NCBI GenBank assembly: GCA_902800245.1
Contig: CADCDY010000023.1
Span: forward strand, 1-36,274
Direction of reading: 5' to 3'
DNA from: an uncultured Prevotellaceae bacterium
GTDB lineage: Bacteria; Bacteroidota; Bacteroidia; Bacteroidales; Bacteroidaceae
DNA: 36,274 nucleotides
The notes beneath the pieces are model-generated. The model had not been told where the DNA came from and searched no databases. It saw only the letters and a list, made by a program, of their open reading frames with translations. A program made the position numbers and the translations under genes. This document shows positions 16,789-23,702 of the stretch, one piece after another; positions within the stretch are counted from its first letter, which is position 1; every line of letters starts with the position of its first letter.

Positions 16789-17227
16789 ACCCCTCACCCC
16801 TCACTCAAATCTTTGGGAATACCTTTACAGAGATGAGTTAAGAGCCAGTGAGGGGTTGGCTTGACCCTTCACTCACCCCTCACTGACCCCTCACTCGTCA
16901 CATCAAAACCAACAAGGGACGCAAAGGAAGCTAACGGACAGGCAGCTTCTTGCTCATTGGAAAGCAGCTTCTTGCTCGTCGTTATTCCGCAGGGAGCAAA
17001 CTCTGATTCCGCAAGGAGCGGAATGGCAGTCCGTCGGGCGCGGACTGGGAGTTTCCATTAATGAGATTGCTGAACAAATCTAGAGCCCAAACCGTAAGAG
17101 CAGATGAACCTATAGCAATTAGTGAGGGGTGAGGTAAAGGTGAGTGAGGGGCTAAGAGCATCCCTCACCCATCCTCAAGGCCTTTATATAAAGCTATTCT
17201 CAGCGTTTCGAGTGAGGGGTGAGGGGT
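16789..17227. mobile_element. 439-bp element with perfect 18-bp terminal inverted repeats
   Basis: ACCCCTCACCCCTCACTC at 16789-16806 is exactly complementary to GAGTGAGGGGTGAGGGGT at 17210-17227. Inside are further octamers, CCCCTCAC at 16876 and 16887 and GTGAGGGG at 16848, 17122 and 17144, giving nine octamers in all. A 14-mer GCAGCTTCTTGCTC is repeated at 16942 and 16964. Two hairpins follow: ATTCCGC/GCGGAAT (17006-17024) and CAGTCCG/CGGACTG (17027-17047). No frame codes for a transposase. It looks like a MITE-like or structured non-coding element; the flanks share at most a 2-bp CT, so a target duplication is not shown. Confidence 0.6.
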
Positions 17228-17240
17228 CTATGTCAAATAC

Positions 17241-17290
17241 TTTCGGAGAAATCGGAAATACTTTCGGAGTATTTGAAATTTCTTTCGGAG
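17241..17290 (+). repeat. Three TTTCGGAG repeats with exact 21-bp spacing
   Basis: TTTCGGAG occurs at 17241-17248, 17262-17269 and 17283-17290. The first two are preceded by AAATAC and the third by AAATTTC; the second and third are followed by TATT. A spacing of 21 bp is two helical turns, so bound proteins would face the same side. The array ends 56 nt before the -7 box of the GH5 gene, where an activator would sit. No regulator is encoded nearby. Confidence 0.65.
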
Positions 17291-17345
17291 TATTGCAGAT
17301 TTGAAAAAAAGTGGGCTGATGTATGGTCAGTTCACTTTTTTTTCG

Positions 17346-17353
17346 TACCTTTG
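17346..17353 (+). promoter_or_regulatory. -7 box of the GH5 gene, 4 nt before ATG
   Basis: TACCTTTG is followed by CGGC and then ATGATG at 17358. With the usual position of this box the transcript would start at about the A of the start codon. No TTTG is at -33, which fits activator-dependent use together with the 21-bp repeats. Confidence 0.55.
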
Positions 17354-17357
17354 CGGC

Positions 17358-18752
17358 ATGATGAAAAAACTAAAACGTATTACTATCCTTGCAGTATGTC
17401 TGCTGACAATGGGAATGGAGATGAGTGCGCAGGACGGAATGGACCGATCGGCGCGGGAAGTGATTGACGATATGTCGCCGGGCTGGAACCTGGGCAACAC
17501 GCTGGAGGCCGTGGCTACATGGAGGGGAGTAGGCTTCCTGAACAACAAGAGCGGGCTCGGTGGCGAGACCGACTGGCAGGGTACGAAGACCACGCAGGAG
17601 GTGATAGACTATGTGAAGAGTCTGGGGTTCCGGAGCATTCGCATCCCGTGTGCATGGGCTTACGGCCACATCAGCAATGCGGCGACGTATGAGATTGACG
17701 CAACATGGATGGCGCGCGTGAAGGAGATTGTGGACTACTGCATACGGGACGGCCTGTATGTGGTGTTGAACGACCACTGGGACGGCGGATGGCTGGAGAA
17801 CCACATCGTAGATTCGGACGCGGCGACCATTGCGAAAAACAAAGAGGTGTTGACGGCACTGTGGACACAGATAGCAACGGCTTTCAAGGACTACGACGAG
17901 CACCTTTTATTTGCGGGACTGAACGAGCCGAGCGTCGGCGAACAAAACGCGACGGACGCCCAGAGACAAGCTGCGACGAACAACCTGATACAGTATAACC
18001 AGACGTTTGTGGATGCCGTTCGCGCTACGGGCGGCAACAACGGGAAGCGCGTGCTGGTGGTGCAGGGACCGTCGACGAACATCGAATATACGTGTAAGTT
18101 TATGACGGGCAAGATGCCGACGGATGTCGTCGAAGGTAAACTGGCCATCGAGGTACACTACTATAACCCCTGGAATTTCTGGGGCATGGAGAAGGACGAG
18201 TCGTGGGGCAACGTCTTTTATTATTGGGGCAAGGGCAATCACCTGAGCGGTTCAAAACATAACCCCACATACGGTGAGGAAAGCGATATGAAAAAGCAAT
18301 TGCAGATGATGAAGACAAACTTCGTAGACATGGGTTATCCCGTGGTCATCGGCGAGTTCGGTGCCAACTGGCGTGACCTGTCGTCGCTGCCCAAAGAGAG
18401 TCAGGAGAAGCACAACGCCAGCATCAAGGCGCACTATCGCGAACTGCACCGGCTGTGTAAGGAGCTGGGCGGCATGGTGCCGATGACGTGGGACACGAAC
18501 TATCTCAATCAGGAGGGCACGAAGGGTTGTATGACCATCGTTGACCGCAAGAACCTACAGGTCTTCGGCACGTATGCAATGGATGGCATCAACGAGATAT
18601 ATCCTCGTCCGTCGGAGTCGTCGCTAAACCCTAAGGTCGTCCTCTCCCGTCAGCAGGAGGGGACATTCTACACCCTGCAGGGCATACGCATCGAAGGAGA
18701 GCCGACGGCGAAGGGCATTTACATTGTACAAGGAAGGAAACTGGTAAGATAA
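17358..18752 (+). CDS. Secreted GH5 family endoglucanase/mannanase
   Basis: From the ATG at 17358 the protein has 464 residues. The signal peptide is MKKLKRITILAVCLLTMGM followed by EMSAQ. GH5 motifs: SPGWNLGNTLEA, LNDHWDGGW, GLNEPSV with the acid/base Glu190 and VIGEFGANW with the nucleophile Glu333. It cuts internal beta-1,4 bonds, probably in glucan, mannan or xyloglucan; the subfamily cannot be fixed by eye. The C-terminus (FYTLQGIRIEGEPTAKGIYI) is the short tail shared with two other secreted enzymes here. The frame is open back to 17301, but that part precedes the promoter. The stop is 3 nt from that of the opposite gene. Confidence 0.92.
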   Translation: MMKKLKRITILAVCLLTMGMEMSAQDGMDRSAREVIDDMSPGWNLGNTLEAVATWRGVGFLNNKSGLGGETDWQGTKTTQEVIDYVKSLGFRSIRIPCAWAYGHISNAATYEIDATWMARVKEIVDYCIRDGLYVVLNDHWDGGWLENHIVDSDAATIAKNKEVLTALWTQIATAFKDYDEHLLFAGLNEPSVGEQNATDAQRQAATNNLIQYNQTFVDAVRATGGNNGKRVLVVQGPSTNIEYTCKFMTGKMPTDVVEGKLAIEVHYYNPWNFWGMEKDESWGNVFYYWGKGNHLSGSKHNPTYGEESDMKKQLQMMKTNFVDMGYPVVIGEFGANWRDLSSLPKESQEKHNASIKAHYRELHRLCKELGGMVPMTWDTNYLNQEGTKGCMTIVDRKNLQVFGTYAMDGINEIYPRPSESSLNPKVVLSRQQEGTFYTLQGIRIEGEPTAKGIYIVQGRKLVR

Positions 18753-18755
18753 GGC

Positions 18756-19895
18756 TTAGCGTATTCTATAACCAACACCGAGCATCAGATTGTTCGTGTA
18801 ATTATAGTTATAGAGGCAATAGCCAACGTTCAGGAAGAAATGGCGGGTGACGTCAACCTTCAGGGCCAGCGTCTCGTAAAACGTGGAGAAGCCGCCGACA
18901 TAATGGCCTATGCCACAGCTGGCACGGAACACAGGCATGTTCAGTTCGGCACGGGCCTGCAGACCTATCGCCACCTGTCGCGACCATTGTGGCTGTTCGT
19001 ATTCGAGCTGTCCGTCGCCATTGACATCGGTCGTCGTCAGGTTGACACTATGGTCGTAGACGCCATCAATGGAAGGACCTATGGCAAAGGCACTATTCAG
19101 AAGATACATCGGACTGACCTGGAATCCGGCGACGCCAAAGGTGGCAGGCAGGACGAGGCTTTTCTTCTTCCAACCGCCATATAACACCACGTCCGTTACC
19201 CAGCGTTTGTCGGGACGGTCGGCCGTAAACAGCGAGGCGCGGCTGATATTTTCGTCGCGATTGAAATAGCAGGCTGCCGAGAGACGGACACCCATAGTGT
19301 TTAGGCCCTCGTTAGGCATGCGCAGATTGGCATTGGAATAATGGGTGTAGCCATAGCCCACATTCAGGTCGACGTTACGTCCTACCATGAAGCGCAGGAA
19401 AACATCGGCCCCGATATAGGCATTAACAGGCGTGCCCAGCACGTGGTTTATCCCGTTGGTCACTTCGTCGTAGGATTTCCAACCGAAGGAAGCACCGAGA
19501 TTGAGCTCGTAGTTCAGCGACACGTTACGCGAGAGGTTGACGATGGGAGCACCTTGTACGATGTAAGCTATCAAGGGCGTACCCAACTGGCGGTTGATGG
19601 ACAATACGCCTAGTCCCACACCATGATAAGCGCCAATGCGTTCGGGATTGCCAGACTGCTGGACGGTGTATTTCAGGCGCATGAGCATGGAGGTTCCGAT
19701 TTTTTCTCTCTCCGGATTGGCTCCCCGCAGATAGCTGTTAGACTGTATCACCATGCTGGGTACGACGTCGGCTTCCACACGATGTACGAATGTCGTGTCA
19801 GCCCATGCAGACAAGCCCGTCAGCATGAAACCAATGAATAGCAGCGTGCGCAATCGGAGGGTTATTTTGTTGAAAAAATGTCGCCTTTGTCTCAT
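18756..19895 (-). CDS. PagL-like lipid A deacylase (acyloxyacyl hydrolase family)
   Basis: From the ATG at 19895 the protein has 379 residues, with signal peptide core LLFIGFMLTGLSAWA and many amphipathic beta strands ending GVGYRIR, as in outer-membrane barrels. The motif THYSNANLRMPNEGLN matches the PagL signature, with His and Ser in HYSN and the Glu after PN. PagL enzymes remove the 3-O acyl chain of lipid A. The second half (about residues 225-379) is extra barrel compared with the short PagL of Pseudomonas. The start is set by the promoter, whose -7 box ends 8 nt before the ATG; the frame is open to 19946 but that part overlaps the promoter. Confidence 0.8.
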   Translation of the reverse strand: MRQRRHFFNKITLRLRTLLFIGFMLTGLSAWADTTFVHRVEADVVPSMVIQSNSYLRGANPEREKIGTSMLMRLKYTVQQSGNPERIGAYHGVGLGVLSINRQLGTPLIAYIVQGAPIVNLSRNVSLNYELNLGASFGWKSYDEVTNGINHVLGTPVNAYIGADVFLRFMVGRNVDLNVGYGYTHYSNANLRMPNEGLNTMGVRLSAACYFNRDENISRASLFTADRPDKRWVTDVVLYGGWKKKSLVLPATFGVAGFQVSPMYLLNSAFAIGPSIDGVYDHSVNLTTTDVNGDGQLEYEQPQWSRQVAIGLQARAELNMPVFRASCGIGHYVGGFSTFYETLALKVDVTRHFFLNVGYCLYNYNYTNNLMLGVGYRIR

Positions 19896-19903
19896 TTTCA
19901 GCG

Positions 19904-19935
19904 CAAAGGTAGCACAAATCGAGGGAAATACCAAA
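19904..19935 (-). promoter_or_regulatory. Promoter of the PagL-like gene
   Basis: TTTG (19935-19932), 20 nt, TACCTTTG (19911-19904) on the minus strand. The ATG at 19895 would be only about 5 nt from the transcript start. It is divergent from the GH36 promoters. Confidence 0.7.
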
Positions 19936-19951
19936 GGAAAACTCATTTTTC

Positions 19952-19983
19952 TTTGGTTCTTTGCTCACTTATTCGTACCTTTT
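19952..19983 (+). promoter_or_regulatory. Upstream copy of the GH36 promoter
   Basis: TTTG (19952-19955), 20 nt, TACCTTTT (19976-19983), one base off the -7 consensus. The spacer matches that of the downstream promoter at 17 of 20 positions, including CTCACTTATTCGTA at 19964-19977. It lies 75 bp upstream of the second copy. Confidence 0.5.
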
Positions 19984-20026
19984 CGCTTCGCGAGAAATTA
20001 CTCTCGTTCGAAAATATCCAAATAAA

Positions 20027-20058
20027 TTTGGTATTTTCCTCACTTATTCGTAACTTTG
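20027..20058 (+). promoter_or_regulatory. Main promoter of the GH36 gene
   Basis: TTTG (20027-20030), 20 nt, TAACTTTG (20051-20058), a perfect match to the Bacteroidetes consensus. The ATG at 20063 is 4 nt after the box; the next in-frame ATG at 20087 would leave a leader of about 25 nt. Confidence 0.75.
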
Positions 20059-20086
20059 CCGAATGAATACAAAAACAAGAAGAACA

Positions 20087-22273
20087 ATGAAGAAACTACT
20101 AATGACATTGACCCTGATGGTGCTGACGGCTGCGACGAGCCACGCCGCACAGGTAGTCGTAGAGACAAAGAACACGTCGCTGGTATTGGACGTAGAGAAG
20201 GGCCGACAGCCCCAGTATGTGTATTACGGACTGCGACTGGATGCGCAGGAATTGCAGCATCTGCAGACTCCCCGCGATGGTCGGATGGACGCCTATCCCG
20301 TGTATGGCATGAACTGTCCCGCCGAGGCCGCACTGGCCATGAAGCACGGCGACGGTAACATGTCGACGGCAGTGGTCTGCGACAGTTGGGAGCAGGCGAA
20401 CGGCACGGTGAGCATCACGATGAAGGACCCTGTGTATGGCACGGTGGTGAAACTGAACTACAAAGCCTACGCGGCCGAGGACATCATCGAGATGTGGTCG
20501 GAGGTGACCAACACCGAGAAGCAGACGGTGACGCTGACGACATTTGCCTCGGCCATGGTTCCCATCCGCAGGGGCGACGTATGGATGTCGAGCTTCTACG
20601 GTTCGTGGGCCAACGAGGCACGGTTGGTGGAGGAACCGCTGACAGCCGGACAGAAGCAGATAGTGAATAAGGACGGTACGCGTAATGCCCATACGAGCCA
20701 CGCGGAGGTGATGTTCTCGCTGGACGGCAAGGCACGGGAGAATGCCGGACAGGTCATCGGTGCCGCACTGTGCTATGCGGGCAACTACCGTCTGAAGGTG
20801 GTCACCGACGACACAGAGTACCACTATTTCTTTGCGGGCATCAACGAGGATAACTCCGAATATCACCTGAAAAAGGGCGAGACATTCGTAACACCGAAGT
20901 TGGCGCTATCGTTCTCAGACAAAGGGCTCTCGGGCGTGTCGCGCAATTTTCACAAGTGGGGCCGTAACTACATGCTGGCCAACGGCAACAAGGAACGCAA
21001 GATCCTGCTGAATTCGTGGGAAGGTGTCTATTTTGACATCAACCAAAAGGGAATGGACCAGATGATGCACGACATCGCGTCGATGGGCGGCGAACTGTTT
21101 GTGATGGACGACGGATGGTTTGGCGACAAGTATCCACGCAAGGTAGACAACTCCAGTCTGGGCGATTGGGTGGTGGATAAGAACAAATTGCCAGAGGGCA
21201 TCGAAGGTCTGTTGCGCGACGCCAAGAAGAACGGTGTGAAGTTCGGCATCTGGATTGAGCCCGAGATGGCCAATACGACCAGTGAACTATACGAGGCTCA
21301 CCCCGACTGGATAGTGAAGGCTCCGAAACGCGAGCCCGTGTTGGGTCGCGGCGGCACGCAGGTGGTGCTCGATATGGCAAATCCGAAGGTGCAGGACTTT
21401 GTGTTTAACGTGGTGGACGAGCTCATGACGAAATATCCTGAGATAGACTATATCAAGTGGGATGCCAACATGCCGATTATGAATCATGGCTCGCAGTATC
21501 TGACCATGAACGACCAGAGCCACCTCTACATCGAATTTCATCGCGGTCTGGAGAAGGTGTGTCAGCGCGTGCGTGCGAAATATCCCGAACTGACCATCCA
21601 GGCATGTGGTTCAGGTGGCGGACGTGCCAACTGGGGCATACTACCCTACTTCGACGAGTTCTGGGTTTCGGACAATACCGACGCCCTGCAGCGCATCTAC
21701 ATGCAGTGGGGAACGAGCTATTTCTTCCCTGCCATCGCAATGGCCTCGCATATTTCCGCAACGCCCAACCATACCGTATTCCGCACGACATCGCTGAAAT
21801 ACCGCATTGATGTGGCCATGAGCGGACGTCTGGGCATGGAGATTCAACCCAAGAACATGACTGATGACGAGAAGGCACTGTGCCGCAAGGCCATCAGCGA
21901 ATACAAGGAGATCCGCCCCATCGTGCAGTTCGGTAACATCTACCGTCTGGTGTCGCCCTACGACCGCAAGGGTGTGGCGTCGCTGATGTATGTCACTGAT
22001 CAGCAGGACAAGGCCGTGTTCTATTGGTGGAAGACGGAGTCGTTCCAGAACGAACACCTGCCACGTGTACGGATGGCCGGTCTCGATGCTAATAAATATT
22101 ATAAGGTACGCGAGCTGAACCGCATCGACCTGAAGCCGATGGATTGTGAGGGTAAGAGTTACAGCGGTGCCTACCTGATGAATCACGGACTGGAGATGCC
22201 GTATCGCAACGAAACGGAATGGGCGAAGAAAAACGACTGGTCAAGCAGAGTACTGCTTCTCGAGACCTTTTAG
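20087..22273 (+). CDS. Secreted GH36 alpha-galactosidase
   Basis: A 728-residue enzyme when started at 20087 (MKKLLMTLTLMVLTAATSHA signal peptide); 736 if the ATG at 20063 is used. An N-terminal beta-sandwich (about 25-300) is followed by the catalytic barrel with FVMDDGWFG, FGIWIEPEM, DYIKWDAN (nucleophile Asp459) and WVSDNTDALQR (acid/base Asp529), numbered from 20087. It removes alpha-1,6-galactose from galactomannan or raffinose-type oligosaccharides, which fits the nearby GH5 enzyme. The last 55 nt overlap the start of the MATE gene in another frame, so the two are translationally linked. Confidence 0.95.
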   Translation: MKKLLMTLTLMVLTAATSHAAQVVVETKNTSLVLDVEKGRQPQYVYYGLRLDAQELQHLQTPRDGRMDAYPVYGMNCPAEAALAMKHGDGNMSTAVVCDSWEQANGTVSITMKDPVYGTVVKLNYKAYAAEDIIEMWSEVTNTEKQTVTLTTFASAMVPIRRGDVWMSSFYGSWANEARLVEEPLTAGQKQIVNKDGTRNAHTSHAEVMFSLDGKARENAGQVIGAALCYAGNYRLKVVTDDTEYHYFFAGINEDNSEYHLKKGETFVTPKLALSFSDKGLSGVSRNFHKWGRNYMLANGNKERKILLNSWEGVYFDINQKGMDQMMHDIASMGGELFVMDDGWFGDKYPRKVDNSSLGDWVVDKNKLPEGIEGLLRDAKKNGVKFGIWIEPEMANTTSELYEAHPDWIVKAPKREPVLGRGGTQVVLDMANPKVQDFVFNVVDELMTKYPEIDYIKWDANMPIMNHGSQYLTMNDQSHLYIEFHRGLEKVCQRVRAKYPELTIQACGSGGGRANWGILPYFDEFWVSDNTDALQRIYMQWGTSYFFPAIAMASHISATPNHTVFRTTSLKYRIDVAMSGRLGMEIQPKNMTDDEKALCRKAISEYKEIRPIVQFGNIYRLVSPYDRKGVASLMYVTDQQDKAVFYWWKTESFQNEHLPRVRMAGLDANKYYKVRELNRIDLKPMDCEGKSYSGAYLMNHGLEMPYRNETEWAKKNDWSSRVLLLETF

Positions 22274-23658
22274 CCTACATCCGCGAAGGTCGCGAGATGA
22301 CGCAGGGCGAGAAACTCAGGCTGATTATCAGCCTGAGTATTCCTTCTATTCTCGCACAGATCTCCGCAACGGTCATGTTCTTCATCGATGCATCGATGGT
22401 GGGCCACTTGGGCGCTAAGGCCTCAGCAGCCATCGGACTCGTAGAAACCACAGGATGGCTCTTGGGCGGACTGGCATCGGCAGCCAATATGGGGTTCTCG
22501 GTGCAGGTAGCGCACGCCATCGGAGCCAACGACATCAAGCGCGCCCAGCGTGTATTGCGCCAGTCGCTGGTGTGTTGTGCCATTTACGCCGTTGTCATGA
22601 TGTGCATTGCCGAGGCCATTAGCATTTCCCTGCCCTATTGGTTGGGCGGTTCGGAGGAAATCGCCCACGACGCAACGCTCTATTTCGCCATCTTCTGTGC
22701 GGCTGGCATCTTCTTCCAGATGGAAGGTCTGGCAGGTTCCATGCTAAAGTGTTCGGGCAACATGAAGATTCCATCGATGCTCAACATCCTGATGTGTGTG
22801 ATGGACGTTGTGTTCAACTATGCGTTCATCTATCTATTAGGTATGGGCGTTGCGGGTGCTGCCATCGGCACCGGAGTGGCCATGTTCATTACGGCCTTGC
22901 TGATGATGTATTTCCTGCTGTATCGTTCGGACATGCTGGGCATCCTGAAGAGAAGTGAGCGGGAAGAGGTAAAAGGCAAGAGGTTGCCGCTGTCGTGGGA
23001 CAAGTTCAAGCCGCAGATTGACGTCGTGGGCAACGCATTTAAAATAGGTGCACCTATGGGACTGCAACACATGCTCATGGGGTCGGCACAGGTTGTCAGC
23101 ACACTGATTGTCGCACCGCTGGGCACTATCGCCATTGCCGCCCACTCGTTGGCCATCACCGTCGAGAGCCTCTGCTACATGCCCGGCTTTGGCATCGCTG
23201 AGGCTGCCACAACGTTGGTCGGACAAAGTTTTGGTGCAGGGAAGAAACTGCTCACGCGACAGTTTGCCCATATGTCGGTGGGACTGGGTATGGGGGTGAT
23301 GACGCTGATGGGAGCGTTTATGTATGTGTTTGCGACAGAACTGATGGCCATCATGACACCCGTCAAAGAAATCATTGCCTTGGGTACACAGTGTCTGCGT
23401 ATTGAGGCCTTCGCGGAACCATTGTTTGCAGCGTCCATCGTTTGTAACGGTGTGTTCGTTGGTGCTGGCGACACGCTGAAACCTGCCATCATGAGCCTTG
23501 GCTCCATGTGGGGTGTGCGTCTGACGCTCGCCGCCCTGCTTGCAGTGACCTACGGTCTGCCAGGCGTGTGGACGGCGATGGCCATCGAACTCACTTTCCG
23601 CGGCATTATTTTCCTCGTCCGACTATTCCACGGAGGCTGGATGCGGAAGATGGCATAA
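22219..23658 (+). CDS. MATE family efflux transporter
   Basis: A 479-residue, 12-helix transporter of the MATE family, which exports compounds in exchange for H+ or Na+. Typical parts are LSIPSILAQISATVMFFIDA, SMVGHLGAKASAAIGL and GFGIAEAATTLVGQSFGAG. The start at 22219 lies inside the GH36 gene. The N-terminal LLAYIREGREMTQGEKLRL resembles the start of Bacteroidales relatives as I recall them, which supports it over the internal ATG at 22297. The cargo is unknown; co-transcription with a galactosidase need not mean a sugar role. A hairpin at 23662 ends the unit. Confidence 0.93.
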   Translation: MGEEKRLVKQSTASRDLLAYIREGREMTQGEKLRLIISLSIPSILAQISATVMFFIDASMVGHLGAKASAAIGLVETTGWLLGGLASAANMGFSVQVAHAIGANDIKRAQRVLRQSLVCCAIYAVVMMCIAEAISISLPYWLGGSEEIAHDATLYFAIFCAAGIFFQMEGLAGSMLKCSGNMKIPSMLNILMCVMDVVFNYAFIYLLGMGVAGAAIGTGVAMFITALLMMYFLLYRSDMLGILKRSEREEVKGKRLPLSWDKFKPQIDVVGNAFKIGAPMGLQHMLMGSAQVVSTLIVAPLGTIAIAAHSLAITVESLCYMPGFGIAEAATTLVGQSFGAGKKLLTRQFAHMSVGLGMGVMTLMGAFMYVFATELMAIMTPVKEIIALGTQCLRIEAFAEPLFAASIVCNGVFVGAGDTLKPAIMSLGSMWGVRLTLAALLAVTYGLPGVWTAMAIELTFRGIIFLVRLFHGGWMRKMA

Positions 23659-23661
23659 AAA

Positions 23662-23683
23662 AAGGATTCATCGCTGAATCCTT
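23662..23683. terminator. Two-way terminator between the MATE and pectate lyase genes
   Basis: The stem AAGGATTCA/TGAATCCTT has nine pairs and a TCGC loop. It is preceded by an A-run and followed by CTTTCT, so it can end transcripts from both converging genes. Confidence 0.8.
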
Positions 23684-23702
23684 CTTTCTCCTAACAATCT
23701 TT

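Larger units (their letters stand above)
16195..17345. other. Gene-poor scar region between fmt and the GH5 gene
   Basis: This stretch of 1.15 kb holds no full gene. It contains gene remnants on the minus strand (16455-16764), a 439-bp inverted-repeat element (16789-17227) and three 21-bp-spaced repeats (17241-17290). The first 240 bases are AT-rich with no recognisable gene; there is a plus-strand frame of 31 codons (16292-16387) and a hairpin TTAACTC/GAGTTAA at about 16340-16365. The 12-mer GATTCCGCAAGG occurs at 16422-16433 and again at 17005-17016, inside the element. The mix suggests repeated insertion and decay. Confidence 0.7.

Noticed and set aside
16790-17226. CCCCTCAC/GTGAGGGG copies as a CRISPR array
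   Set aside because: The octamers are too short, irregularly spaced and in both orientations; no equal-length spacers and no cas genes.
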